NCBI RefSeq assembly: GCF_001422245.1
Contig: NZ_LMMM01000002.1
Coordinates: 855-64,854 of the forward strand
DNA: 64,000 nt
Source of the DNA: Rhizobium sp. Leaf262
GTDB lineage: Bacteria > Pseudomonadota > Alphaproteobacteria > Rhizobiales > Rhizobiaceae
Direction of reading: 5' to 3'
Positions 28,679 through 37,382 of the stretch are shown here, piece by piece. The position numbers were made by a program, and so were the translations under genes. Position 1 is the first letter of the stretch; the number at the start of each line of letters is the position of its first letter. The notes below the pieces were generated by a model. That model was given only the letters and a program-made list of their open reading frames with translations, did no database searches and had not been told where the DNA came from.

Positions 28679-29572
28679 TCACGTCTCTGTCGGAAACTCT
28701 TCCTCTATCCACTCGCTGAACGCTTTGATCTTGGCAACCTTGCGGCGGCCTTCCTGATAGACGATCCAGTAATCATGCCCATCATTGCAGACGAGGTCGA
28801 AAGGTTGAAGCAGGCGACCGGAGGCTATGTCTTCGGCAAAGTGCACGGGATTGACGATGGCGACGCCATGACCCGCGATGGCCGCTTGCGCTTCAAGATT
28901 CTGGATGCCGAAATCGCTGCCAGTTCGAGTGTCGAGATCGGTTTCCGTCACGCCCGCTTCCGCAAACCAGTGTTTCCACCAGCGGTCATTCGGGCTGACA
29001 ATTGGCAGTTTCAGAATATCGCCCGGATGCTTCAAACCGCCGATAGTGGCCGCCAGCTTCGGGCTGACGACCGGGGCGAAATCCAGCCGCATGATGCGAC
29101 GACCGATGACGCCCGGCCAGTCGCCTTTGCCCCAGCGAATGCCTATATCGACATTGGTGTGGGCGAAATCCACGATTTCGTTGGACAGGCACAGTTGCAA
29201 CGAGATTTTGGGGTAGCGTGCCTGAAACACGCCCAGGCGCTTGGCCAGCCATTGATGCGCAAATGTCGTGGTGCATGAGATGACGAGGACATCCTCCGTT
29301 CTGGCGCGAGCCTCTTCCAATGCCGTCGCCAGAATGCCAAAGGCTTGCGTCGCGCGGCCTGCCAGCAATTCGCCCGTCTGGGTCAGAGCCACCTGCCGTG
29401 GCTTGCGCAGAAACAGCGGCGCGCCGACGAAGTCTTCCAGCAATTTGATCTGGTAGCTGACTGCCGTCTGCGTCATGCCAAGCTCTTCGCCAGCCTTGGT
29501 GAAACTGAGGTGACGGGCGGCACTTTCCAGCACACGCATGGCATTCAAGGGAACGTTGCGGGACAGTTTCAT
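28679..29572 (-). CDS. LysR-family transcriptional regulator (GcvA-like)
   Basis: 297 aa from the ATG at 29572, where the normal LysR N-terminus begins (MKLSRNVPLNAMRVLESAARHLSFTKAGEELGMTQTAVSYQIKLLE, HTH about residues 20-45); the longer frame adds 58 odd residues. The remaining ~200 residues are the LysR substrate-binding domain. It lies between xdhC and puuD on the same strand, so it may be in the purine operon and control it; it also faces a divergent small DUF1127-like gene. In rhizobia and Brucella, LysR regulators of the VtlR type control small DUF1127 genes, which is the competing explanation. Confidence 0.9.
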   Translation of the reverse strand: MKLSRNVPLNAMRVLESAARHLSFTKAGEELGMTQTAVSYQIKLLEDFVGAPLFLRKPRQVALTQTGELLAGRATQAFGILATALEEARARTEDVLVISCTTTFAHQWLAKRLGVFQARYPKISLQLCLSNEIVDFAHTNVDIGIRWGKGDWPGVIGRRIMRLDFAPVVSPKLAATIGGLKHPGDILKLPIVSPNDRWWKHWFAEAGVTETDLDTRTGSDFGIQNLEAQAAIAGHGVAIVNPVHFAEDIASGRLLQPFDLVCNDGHDYWIVYQEGRRKVAKIKAFSEWIEEEFPTET

Positions 29573-29626
29573 GGATAAGTTCTCTTTATCCGTATCGTCG
29601 GAAGTTTCATTGGTTTTTCCATGAAA
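29573..29626. promoter_or_regulatory. Two inverted repeats between the LysR gene and the small divergent gene
   Basis: GGATAA-n7-TTATCC (29573-29591) touches the LysR start codon, and TTTCAT-n10-ATGAAA (29605-29626) follows 13 bp away. LysR proteins usually bind such dyads in divergent intergenic regions. Either may be the autoregulatory site; the first could also form a hairpin in the LysR mRNA leader. Confidence 0.45.
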
Positions 29627-29675
29627 ACAGGTGCATTCCTTCTCCATAGCATCAAAAGAACTTTGGAGAAATGAT

Positions 29676-29906
29676 ATGCGTACAGCCGCTTTCAGCGTCT
29701 GGCCACGGCTATTTGCGCGTGCCTGGATTTTGGACTGGTTTTCCAAGACATCGGTCCAAGTGAGTCCGTCTCAGGAAGATGAAATGCAAGACCACATCAA
29801 GCGCGATCTTGGCCTGCTGGATGGTCGCGATCAGATCGGGCCGGGGCGGGCGCGGCAAAGCGATGAATTGCGTGAAGCACTTCGGATGCTACCAAGGTCG
29901 CTATGA
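29676..29906 (+). CDS. Small DUF1127-like protein
   Basis: 76 aa from the ATG at 29676, which has GGAG 7 nt upstream. The N-terminal half has MRTAAFSVWPRLFARAWILDWF (amphipathic, aromatic), followed by DEMQDHIKRDLGLLDGRD, which matches the end of DUF1127 proteins (x-D-H-x-L-R-D-I/L-G-L). The tail after residue ~55 overlaps the 3' end of xdhC on the other strand by 110 bp, and is probably not conserved. DUF1127 proteins in alphaproteobacteria affect RNA turnover or phosphate and carbon metabolism. Divergent from the LysR gene with dyads between. Confidence 0.58.
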   Translation: MRTAAFSVWPRLFARAWILDWFSKTSVQVSPSQEDEMQDHIKRDLGLLDGRDQIGPGRARQSDELREALRMLPRSL

Positions 29907-30654
29907 CGGCGGGGCGTTTGTCTTTGACGACATTGCCGCCGATGGGCAGAACCAGTCGCTCCAGCGCCGATGTCGAGACGCCTTCACGCTCCAGCCAATG
30001 CGCAAAGGTGGCGCGTTTGGTTTTGGAGCCGATCATACCGACATAGGCCAAGTCGTCGCGGGCGAGCGCTTCCTTGGCGATCAGAAAATCCAGCGCGTGG
30101 TCATGGGTGACGATGATGATCGTGCCGCCTGCCGGAATGGTTTGCACTATTGCCTCGGGCATGGCGGTGAGGTGGGATGACACGGTTTCAGGCAGCCCCG
30201 CCAATTCCTCACGCCGTGTCTCGATGACGGTGATAGAGAGGGGGAGGAGGGCCAATGCCTGCGCCAGAGCCTTGCCGACATGACCAGCGCCGAAAATGAA
30301 GACAGCGGGTTGGGCCTGATGCTCTTGCATGAGCCGCTGCTTGAGGCCTTCGGCAATTGCGGGCGTGACCTTGGTGAACGTCAACAAGGTGCGCCCGCCG
30401 CAGCATTGACCGATTTCCGGGCCGAGCGGGATGTCTATGGTGTCAATGGAAGTCTTGCCTGCCAGCATGGCGCGGGCGTGGTCGATGGCCATATATTCGA
30501 ACTGCCCACCGCCAATGGTCTCCCATATCTCGGTTTTCGAAACGAGCATGAAGGTTCCGGCTTCTCTTGGGGCGGAGCCTTTGACGGAGCTGATTTCGAT
30601 GAGGATGGTGGAGATTGATTCGTCGAGAAAAGTGGAGATGGGGGTGTCAGGCAT
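29797..30654 (-). CDS. xdhC: Xanthine dehydrogenase accessory protein XdhC
   Basis: 285 aa. N-terminal XdhC segment (SSVKGSAPREAGTFMLV, IGGGQFEYMAIDHARAML, IGQCCGGRTLLTF) and C-terminal Rossmann segment (VFIFGAGHVGKALAQAL, DLAYVGMIGSKTKRA). XdhC binds the molybdenum cofactor, promotes its sulphuration and inserts it into XdhB. It follows xdhB after a gap occupied by two palindromic repeats. The last ~20 residues (APAPARSDRDHP...) are low-complexity and overlap the small plus-strand gene. Confidence 0.94.
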   Translation of the reverse strand: MPDTPISTFLDESISTILIEISSVKGSAPREAGTFMLVSKTEIWETIGGGQFEYMAIDHARAMLAGKTSIDTIDIPLGPEIGQCCGGRTLLTFTKVTPAIAEGLKQRLMQEHQAQPAVFIFGAGHVGKALAQALALLPLSITVIETRREELAGLPETVSSHLTAMPEAIVQTIPAGGTIIIVTHDHALDFLIAKEALARDDLAYVGMIGSKTKRATFAHWLEREGVSTSALERLVLPIGGNVVKDKRPAVIATLVASEVLHAIHRFAAPAPARSDRDHPAGQDRA

Positions 30655-30677
30655 GGGCGTTGGCCTTGGTGCCCGCG

Positions 30678-30723
30678 AGCCCCCTCTGGCCTGCCGGCCA
30701 TCTCCCCCACAAGGGGGGAGAAA
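30678..30723 (+). repeat. RIME-like palindromic repeat, copy 1
   Basis: A GC-rich segment beginning AGCCCCCTCTGGCCTGCCGG and ending CACAAGGGGGGAGAAA. The same sequence appears inverted at 30791-30835. It fits my memory of the Rhizobium intergenic mosaic element RIME1. It lies between xdhB and xdhC in the operon. Confidence 0.8.
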
Positions 30724-30790
30724 CCGTGAGGTGACGGCTTTGCTTCAATAGTAGGCGGGTGAATGAGGGACGGAGGGAGCGCGGCATATC

Positions 30791-30835
30791 TTCTCCCCCT
30801 TTGTGGGGGAGATGGCCGGCAGGCCAGAGGGGGCT
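30791..30835 (-). repeat. RIME-like palindromic repeat, copy 2 (inverted)
   Basis: Inverted copy of the 30678-30723 element, about 43 of 45 positions alike by eye. The two copies with their ~67-bp spacer can fold into one long hairpin in the xdhB-xdhC mRNA, which could stabilise the upstream message or lower xdhC expression. Confidence 0.8.
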
Positions 30836-30866
30836 TTGCCGCAAACTCAAGGCTTGCCTCATCACC

Positions 30867-33206
30867 TCACACCTTCCTCAACCGCTCCACCGCCATCAGC
30901 ACCCTCTCAGGCGTTGCGGGCGCGTCCAGCCTCGGGCAGACCTTGTAATCCGCAACGCTGGCCACCGCCATCGACAGCGCTTCCAGCACCGAAATCGCCA
31001 GCATGAACGGCGGCTCGCCTACGGCCTTCGAGCGGCCAATGGTGGGCTCGGCGTTTTCGGCCCATTCTGCCAGCTTCACGTCGAAGATTTTCGGACGGTC
31101 GGAGGCGAGGGGGATTTTGTAAGTGGAGGGGGCGTGGGTGCGCAGGCGGCCCTTGGCATCCCACCACAATTCTTCAGTCGTGAGCCAGCCCATGCCCTGA
31201 ATGAAGCCGCCTTCGACCTGGCCGATATCGATGGCTGGGTTCAGCGATTTGCCGACATCGTGGAGAATGTCGGTGCGCTCCATCATATATTCGCCGGTCA
31301 GCGTATCGATGGAGACCTCCGAGACCGATGCGCCATAGGCGAAGTAATAGAAGGGCGTACCTTTGCCTGCGGCCCGGTCCCAGTGGATTTTCGGCGTCTT
31401 GTAAAAGCCTGCAGCGGAAAGCTGGACGCGGGCGAAATAGGCCTGTTTAATGAAGTCGTTAAAGCCGATTTCTTCCGTCCCTACGCGAACGCGGTTCGGC
31501 AGGAACGTGACTTCGTCTTCGCCTACGTTCCATTTTTCCATCGCGAATTTGACCAGCCGCTCCTTGATCTGGCGGGCCGCATCATAGGCGGCCATGCCGT
31601 TCAAGTCCGTGCCGGAAGAGGCGGCAGTCGCGGATGTGTTCGGCACCTTGCCTGTTGTGGTCGCAGTGATCTTGACGCGGTCGATATCCACCTGAAACGC
31701 ATCGGCAATGACCTGCGCGACCTTGGTGTAGAGGCCCTGGCCCATCTCTGTGCCACCATGGTTGAGGTGGATGGAGCCATCATTATAGACGTGTACCAGC
31801 GCGCCTGCCTGGTTGAAGGCGGTCATAGTGAAGGAAATGCCGAATTTCACCGGCGTCAGCGCAATGCCCTTGCGGATAATAGGGCTGGTCTTGTTGAACG
31901 CGATGATCGCCTGTCGCCGCGCCTGATACTCGCTGGACGTCTCCAGTTCTTCGACGATGCGGGCGATGATGTTGTCTTCGACCTCCTGATGGTAAGGGGT
32001 GGTCGTGCGGCCCGAACCCTGCTGGCCATAGAAATTCAGCTTGCGGATTTCCAGCGGGTCTTTGCCCACCGCATAGGCGATTTCCTCTATGAAGCGTTCC
32101 GCCCCCAGCATGCCCTGCGGGCCGCCGAAACCACGGAAGGCCGTGTTGGAAACCGTGTGCGTTTTCAAGGGCTTCGATTGCAGTTTTACATGCGGATAGA
32201 AATAGCTTGAATCCGCGTGGAACAGTGCGCGGTCGGTGACCGGACCGGAAAGGTCGGAGGAAAAACCGCAGCGGGCGGCATATGTGGCGTCCACCGCGTG
32301 GATGCGGCCTTCGTCATCGAAACCCACCTCGTAATCGACGCGGAAGTCGTGGCGCTTGCCGGTTGCGGTCATGTCTTCATCGCGGTCAGGGCGCATTTTG
32401 ACGGCACGGTTCAGCTTCTTGGCGGCGATGGCGCAGAGTGCGGCAAACTGGTTGCCCTGCGTTTCCTTGCCGCCAAAGCCACCACCCATGCGCCGCACCT
32501 GCACGGTGACGGCGTTGGATGGCACCTGCAGAATGTGGCTGACGATGTGCTGGATTTCGCTGGGGTGCTGGGTGGAACTCCAAACAGTCACTTCATTGTC
32601 TTCGCCCGGCACCGCCATGGCGATGTGGCCTTCGAGATAGAAATGTTCCTGCCCGCCAATGCGCATCGTGCCGGTCAGGCGGCGCGGTGCGACATCCATT
32701 TCCAGCTCTGCCTCGCCACGTTGGAGCGTCATGCCGGGGGTGACGAGCGGTTCGCCATTTTCCGTGGCGCCGTCGATATCGCTCCAGTGCGGTAGATGGT
32801 TGTAGGTGATCTTCGCCTTGCGCGCTGCTTTACGGGCAATATCGCGGGTTTCGGCAAACACGGCAAAGATCGGCTGGCCGTGAAATTGCACCAGCTTTTC
32901 CGCCAGCAGCGGCTCGTCGTGACAACCGCCGGAGGAAACATCGTTTTCGCCGGGCACATCCTTGCCCGTCATCACCCAGAGAACGCCGGGCGTGGCTTCC
33001 ACCTCGGACAAGTCCATCGCGATAATTTCGGCATGGGCGCGATCCGCCATGCCGATGGCACCATGGATCATGCCCGCCGGTTCGGGAATATCATCGATAT
33101 ATTCGGCACTTCCGGTGACATGCTTGTGCGCTGAATCATGCCGCAGGGAGCCATGCATCTTGCCATCGACAACGGTTTTGGTGCGCTCGAAGGTGTTGGT
33201 GTCCAT
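30867..33206 (-). CDS. xdhB: Xanthine dehydrogenase, molybdopterin-binding subunit
   Basis: 779 aa, the normal size. Family blocks: GSAEYIDDIPEPAG near residue 30, GGQEHFYLEGHIAMAVPGE, RRMGGGFGGKETQ, FRGFGGPQGM, GTEMGQGLYTKVAQ, and the active-site Glu in KAVGEPPFMLAISVLEA. It oxidises hypoxanthine and xanthine to urate at the Mo centre and passes electrons to XdhA. The operon order is xdhA-xdhB-xdhC, with a 188-bp gap before it filled by a palindromic element. Confidence 0.96.
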   Translation of the reverse strand: MDTNTFERTKTVVDGKMHGSLRHDSAHKHVTGSAEYIDDIPEPAGMIHGAIGMADRAHAEIIAMDLSEVEATPGVLWVMTGKDVPGENDVSSGGCHDEPLLAEKLVQFHGQPIFAVFAETRDIARKAARKAKITYNHLPHWSDIDGATENGEPLVTPGMTLQRGEAELEMDVAPRRLTGTMRIGGQEHFYLEGHIAMAVPGEDNEVTVWSSTQHPSEIQHIVSHILQVPSNAVTVQVRRMGGGFGGKETQGNQFAALCAIAAKKLNRAVKMRPDRDEDMTATGKRHDFRVDYEVGFDDEGRIHAVDATYAARCGFSSDLSGPVTDRALFHADSSYFYPHVKLQSKPLKTHTVSNTAFRGFGGPQGMLGAERFIEEIAYAVGKDPLEIRKLNFYGQQGSGRTTTPYHQEVEDNIIARIVEELETSSEYQARRQAIIAFNKTSPIIRKGIALTPVKFGISFTMTAFNQAGALVHVYNDGSIHLNHGGTEMGQGLYTKVAQVIADAFQVDIDRVKITATTTGKVPNTSATAASSGTDLNGMAAYDAARQIKERLVKFAMEKWNVGEDEVTFLPNRVRVGTEEIGFNDFIKQAYFARVQLSAAGFYKTPKIHWDRAAGKGTPFYYFAYGASVSEVSIDTLTGEYMMERTDILHDVGKSLNPAIDIGQVEGGFIQGMGWLTTEELWWDAKGRLRTHAPSTYKIPLASDRPKIFDVKLAEWAENAEPTIGRSKAVGEPPFMLAISVLEALSMAVASVADYKVCPRLDAPATPERVLMAVERLRKV

Positions 33207-33245
33207 GGCTCAGGCCTCCCTTTCTGTTTGAAAGGTAGAACAAAC

Positions 33246-33373
33246 CTCTCCCTCATTCCTGTGCTTGTCACAGGAATCCAGCCACGGCGCGTCTGCGCCG
33301 TGAATGAGTCTTTCGCGCCCAAAGACTTGGGCGCACTGGATTCCTGTGACAAGCAAAGGAATGAGGGGGAGAG
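33246..33373. repeat. Cruciform-type intergenic repeat between xdhA and xdhB
   Basis: Outer arms of 36 and 38 bp (33246-33281 and 33336-33373) are near-perfect inverted copies that include CTGGATTCCTGTGACAAGC. Inside them are two more perfect hairpins: CACGGCGC-gtct-GCGCCGTG (33283-33302) and GCGCCCA-n6-TGGGCGC (33315-33334). Such elements with the 'attcctgtgacaagcacaggaatgag' core occur at many intergenic sites in Rhizobiaceae as I recall. It fills most of the xdhA-xdhB gap. Confidence 0.85.
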
Positions 33374-33394
33374 CGGATTGACCGTTTTTCATCA

Positions 33395-34861
33395 TCACGC
33401 CATCTCCTCGAAGCGCTGCAATTCCTGGCGCTCGCCGGATGTCTCAAGGAAGAACCGTGTCAGCAGGTTCTTCGCCGTCAACATCCGGTACTCTGCCGTC
33501 GCGCGCCAGTCCGTCAGCGGCTGGAAATCCTCGTCGATTGCATCGCGGGCAGCTTCGATGGTCTCCATGGTCCAAGGCTGGCCCATCAACGCTTCTTCCA
33601 GCTTCGCAGCACGTTTCGGCGTTGCAGCCATGCCGCCGAAGGCGATGCGGATGTCTTCGACACTGCCTGCGTCATCTAGCTTCAGATAATAGGCGGCGCA
33701 AAGTGCGGAGATGTCCTCATCGCGGCGTTTGGAAATCTTGTAAACAGCGTAGTGCACATCGTCAGACGGGATCGGCACGACAATCTTTTCCACGAACTCG
33801 CCAGAGAAACGATCCTGCTTGCCATAGTCGATGAAGTATTTTTCGAGCGGCATGGTCCGGCTGCCGGATGAGGAGCGCAGCGTCAGCGTTGCGCCAAGCG
33901 CGATCAATGCCGGTGGCGTATCGCCGATGGGTGAGCCGTTGGCGATGTTGCCGCCGATGGTCCCCATATTGCGCACCTGCTGGCCGCCGATGCGGTCGAT
34001 CAGGCGGGCAAAGGGCGGAATGTGCTTTGCGAGAACTGTGAAGGCATGGCTGTAAGTCACGCCAGCGCCTATCGAAATTCCGTTATTCTTGACGGATATG
34101 GATTGCAGCTCGCTGAGGTGATTGATGAAGATGACCGGGTTCAGCGCCCGCATCTGCTTCGTGACCCACAGGCCGACATCGGTGGAGCCTGCAACGATGG
34201 TGGCCTTTGGCTCGGCAGCATAGGCGGTGGCAAATTCCGACAGGTTGCCGGGAATGATCGTGCGACAGTCATCCTTGGTGACGGTGATCGTCTCGTTGAG
34301 CGGAATGGCCCAGAGGCGGGACATGATGCTGGCGCGGTCGCGTTCTATCGGGTCGAACAATGTGCTTGGCTTGGCAGCTGTCACGCTTTCGGCGGCGCGG
34401 ATGATCGGCTCATAGCCGGTGCAACGACAGAGATTGCCCTGCAAGGCTTTTTCGATATCGGCGCGCGATGGCTTGTTGCTGGTCAGCCAGAGGCCATAAA
34501 GCGACATGACGAAGCCGGGCGTGCAGAAGCCGCATTGCGAGCCGTGATAATCCACCATCGCCTGCTGCACCGGGTGCAAAACGCCGTCCTTGCCGGCTAG
34601 ATGCTCAATGGTGACGATATGGGTGCCGTGTAGCGAGCCCATGAAGCGAATACAGGCATTGACGGTTTCATAACGCAACGAACCATCCATCAGCCGTCCG
34701 ACCAGCACGGTGCAGGCGCCGCAATCGCCTTCGGCGCAGCCTTCCTTGGTGCCGGTCAGTCTCTTTCGCAGCCTCAGATAATCGAGCAGCGTTTCCGTCG
34801 GGCCGAAATCCCTGAGAGAAACGGTCTCGTTATTGAGGATGAAGCTGATTGCGTCTTTCAT
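33395..34861 (-). CDS. xdhA: Xanthine dehydrogenase small subunit (2Fe-2S and FAD)
   Basis: 488 aa. N-terminal [2Fe-2S] domains with the two cysteine sets EGCAEGDCGACTVLVG plus NACIRF, and QCGFCTPGFVMSL plus CRCTGYEP. The middle domain is the FAD-binding PCMH fold (IVAGSTDVGLWVTKQ, IGGNIANGSPIGDTPPALIALGA) and the end is the CO dehydrogenase flavoprotein C-terminal domain. It moves electrons from XdhB to NAD+. It starts 23 bp after the bdhA stop, so the SDR gene is probably first in the operon. Confidence 0.96.
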   Translation of the reverse strand: MKDAISFILNNETVSLRDFGPTETLLDYLRLRKRLTGTKEGCAEGDCGACTVLVGRLMDGSLRYETVNACIRFMGSLHGTHIVTIEHLAGKDGVLHPVQQAMVDYHGSQCGFCTPGFVMSLYGLWLTSNKPSRADIEKALQGNLCRCTGYEPIIRAAESVTAAKPSTLFDPIERDRASIMSRLWAIPLNETITVTKDDCRTIIPGNLSEFATAYAAEPKATIVAGSTDVGLWVTKQMRALNPVIFINHLSELQSISVKNNGISIGAGVTYSHAFTVLAKHIPPFARLIDRIGGQQVRNMGTIGGNIANGSPIGDTPPALIALGATLTLRSSSGSRTMPLEKYFIDYGKQDRFSGEFVEKIVVPIPSDDVHYAVYKISKRRDEDISALCAAYYLKLDDAGSVEDIRIAFGGMAATPKRAAKLEEALMGQPWTMETIEAARDAIDEDFQPLTDWRATAEYRMLTAKNLLTRFFLETSGERQELQRFEEMA

Positions 34862-34884
34862 GCCATGCCTTCGTATGCTTGTCG

Positions 34885-35661
34885 TTATTGGGCGGTCCAG
34901 CCGCCATCGATGGAAATATGCGTGCCGGTGATCTGCTTGGCCGCATCGCTGGCCAAGAAAACCGCGGTTGCTGCGATATCCTCGACCGTCACAAATTCCT
35001 TCGTTGCTTGCAGCCGCAGGAGAACGTCGTTCTTCACCTCGTCCTCGCTGATGCCGCGTGCCTTGGCCGTATCGGGTATCTGCTTTTCCACCAGAGAGGT
35101 CAGCACATAGCCGGGGCAGATGGCATTGACGGTAATTCCGGTTTCTGCCAGCTCCAGCGCTGCGGATTTCGTCAGGCCGATGATACCATGTTTTGCCGCC
35201 ACATAGGCAGATTTAAACGGCGAGGCGACGAGACCGTGGGCAGAGGCGATGTTGATGATGCGGCCTTTTCCCGCCTCTTTCATCAGTGGAATAACAGCCC
35301 GCATGGTGTGGAAGGAACTGGTTAGATTGATGGCGATGATCTGGTCCCACTTTTCCGGCGGAAACTCCTCCACCGGGGCCACATGCTGCACACCGGCATT
35401 GTTGACCAAGATGTCCACCGCACCCATTTTCTCGTGTGTGGTTTTGATCAGGTCGGCGATTTCGTCGGGCTTGGTCATGTCGGCGGGGTGGTAAAGAACG
35501 CGGGTGCCGCTCTCGGCCTCCATCAAAAGGCGTGTGTCCTCGATTTCATGCTCATCGCCGAAGCCGTTGAGCATGACGTTGCAGCCATCATTCGCGAAGG
35601 CCTGCGCGATGGCCAGACCAATACCGCTGGTAGAGCCGGTTACTATAACAGTTCGATGCAT
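34885..35661 (-). CDS. bdhA: 3-Hydroxybutyrate dehydrogenase (SDR family)
   Basis: 258 aa. Classical short-chain dehydrogenase: TGSTSGIGLAIAQAF (NAD-binding), NNAGVQHV, catalytic IASAHGLVASPFKSAYVAAKHG (Ser-Tyr-Lys), and CPGYVLTSLVEKQIPD with the family's QATKEFVTVEDIA block. It interconverts 3-hydroxybutyrate and acetoacetate in polyhydroxybutyrate turnover. Its position as the apparent first gene before xdhAB is odd, because no purine step needs it. It is divergent from glpK. Confidence 0.9.
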   Translation of the reverse strand: MHRTVIVTGSTSGIGLAIAQAFANDGCNVMLNGFGDEHEIEDTRLLMEAESGTRVLYHPADMTKPDEIADLIKTTHEKMGAVDILVNNAGVQHVAPVEEFPPEKWDQIIAINLTSSFHTMRAVIPLMKEAGKGRIINIASAHGLVASPFKSAYVAAKHGIIGLTKSAALELAETGITVNAICPGYVLTSLVEKQIPDTAKARGISEDEVKNDVLLRLQATKEFVTVEDIAATAVFLASDAAKQITGTHISIDGGWTAQ

Positions 35662-35820
35662 GCGTTCCCCTTTTTACCCAACGTTGCAACGCTTTACATC
35701 AGGTTATGCTTAAACCGGGGGAACTGGCAATCGGATTTCACAACAGCGCGCACTTGCCGTGGCTTGACTTTACGGGCTGCTCATATTGTGTTGCGCGACA
35801 TTGATTTCCGGGAGGCATGA

Positions 35821-37314
35821 ATGGGCGGCTATATTCTCGCCATCGACCAAGGCACGACATCGACGCGTGCCATTGTTTTCGATGGTTCCATGCAGGTGGC
35901 AGGAACGGGACAAAAGGAGTTCCGCCAGATTTTTCCAAATTCGGGCTGGGTGGAGCATGACCCGGAGGAAATCTGGGAAAGTGTCGTCTGGTCCATCAAG
36001 CAGGCACTTGAAAAAGCCAAGCTGAAAGCCTCCGACATCGCTGCCATCGGCATCACCAACCAGCGCGAAACTACGCTGTTGTGGGAACGCGACACCGGCA
36101 AGCCGCTGCACAATGCCATTGTCTGGCAAGACCGGCGCACCGCCAAGCTGTGTGAAAAGCTGAAGAAGGAAGGTCACGAAAAGGCCTTCGTCAAGAAAAC
36201 CGGTCTGCTGCTCGACCCGTATTTTTCCGGCACCAAGCTGTCCTGGCTTCTCTCCAAGATCAAGGGTGCGCGCAAGCGGGCCGAAAAGGGCGAGCTTTGC
36301 TTCGGCACGGTCGATACGTTTCTCATCTGGCGGCTGACGGGCGGGAAGTCTTTCGTTACCGATGCCACCAATGCCTCGCGCACGCTGATGTTCAACATTG
36401 AAAAGAATGTGTGGGACAAGCAGCTTCTGGAAATCCTCGACGTGCCGCCATCGGTTTTGCCTGAAGTGCTGGATTGCGCCGCCGAATTCGGCGTGGCGGA
36501 TGAGGAACTGTTCGGCGCGCCGATCCCGATTCTTGGTGTGGCGGGCGATCAGCACGCTGCCGTTATCGGGCAGGCCTGTTTCGAACCCGGCATGCTGAAA
36601 TCCACCTATGGCACCGGCTGCTTTGCGCTTCTCAACACCGGCGAAGACATGGTTCGCTCCAAGAACCGGCTGTTGACGACTATTGCCTACCGGCTAGATG
36701 GCAAGACGATCTATGCGCTCGAGGGCTCCATCTTTGTCGCAGGTGCCGCCGTGCAGTGGCTTCGGGACGGGCTGAAGGTCATCGGTTCCGCTTCGGAGAC
36801 TGGTGCGTTGGCGGACAAGGCAGACCCTGCGCAGGATGTTTATCTGGTGCCGGCCTTCGTTGGCCTCGGTGCGCCGTGGTGGGACGCTGATGCACGCGGG
36901 GCGATGTTCGGGCTGACGCGTGGCACAGGTCCGGCGGAATTTGCGCGCGCGGCACTGGAAGCCGTTTGCTACCAGACCGGTGATCTGCTGGATGCCATGC
37001 ACAAGGACTGGAAGAACGCCAATGGCGATACGGTTCTGCGCGTGGATGGCGGCATGGTGGCCTCCGACTGGACCATGCAGCGCCTGTCCGACCTCATCGA
37101 CGCGCCGGTGGACCGCCCGGTCATTCTGGAAACGACGGCACTGGGTGCCGCCTGGCTTGCGGGCAGCAAGGCGGGTGTCTGGCCTGACATGAAGGCGTTC
37201 GCCAAAAGCTGGTCGAGGGATCGTCGTTTCGAGCCGAAGATGGATGATGAGACGCGCGAACGCAAAACGAAAGGCTGGAAGAATGCCGTGCGCAGAACGC
37301 TCAGCCATAGCTAA
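35821..37314 (+). CDS. glpK: Glycerol kinase
   Basis: 497 aa, typical. FGGY motifs: [16 protein letters not shown] at the N-terminus, [61 protein letters not shown] split by one residue group, and the C-terminal [17 protein letters not shown]. It phosphorylates glycerol to sn-glycerol 3-phosphate. No glycerol facilitator or glpD is in the window, so it is a stand-alone unit. The ATG at 35821 has GGGAGG 4-5 nt upstream. Confidence 0.96.
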   Translation: MGGYILAIDQGTTSTRAIVFDGSMQVAGTGQKEFRQIFPNSGWVEHDPEEIWESVVWSIKQALEKAKLKASDIAAIGITNQRETTLLWERDTGKPLHNAIVWQDRRTAKLCEKLKKEGHEKAFVKKTGLLLDPYFSGTKLSWLLSKIKGARKRAEKGELCFGTVDTFLIWRLTGGKSFVTDATNASRTLMFNIEKNVWDKQLLEILDVPPSVLPEVLDCAAEFGVADEELFGAPIPILGVAGDQHAAVIGQACFEPGMLKSTYGTGCFALLNTGEDMVRSKNRLLTTIAYRLDGKTIYALEGSIFVAGAAVQWLRDGLKVIGSASETGALADKADPAQDVYLVPAFVGLGAPWWDADARGAMFGLTRGTGPAEFARAALEAVCYQTGDLLDAMHKDWKNANGDTVLRVDGGMVASDWTMQRLSDLIDAPVDRPVILETTALGAAWLAGSKAGVWPDMKAFAKSWSRDRRFEPKMDDETRERKTKGWKNAVRRTLSHS

Positions 37315-37382
37315 AAATGCTGAGTTATAGTTATTGCTAAAATGCGATATGGTGTTTGCTGCCACAGGGGGAGGGACAGCGG

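Noticed and set aside
30759-32210. 483-codon plus-strand frame over xdhB
   Set aside because: Antisense to a well-supported gene; no recognisable domain; it also begins inside a repeat element.
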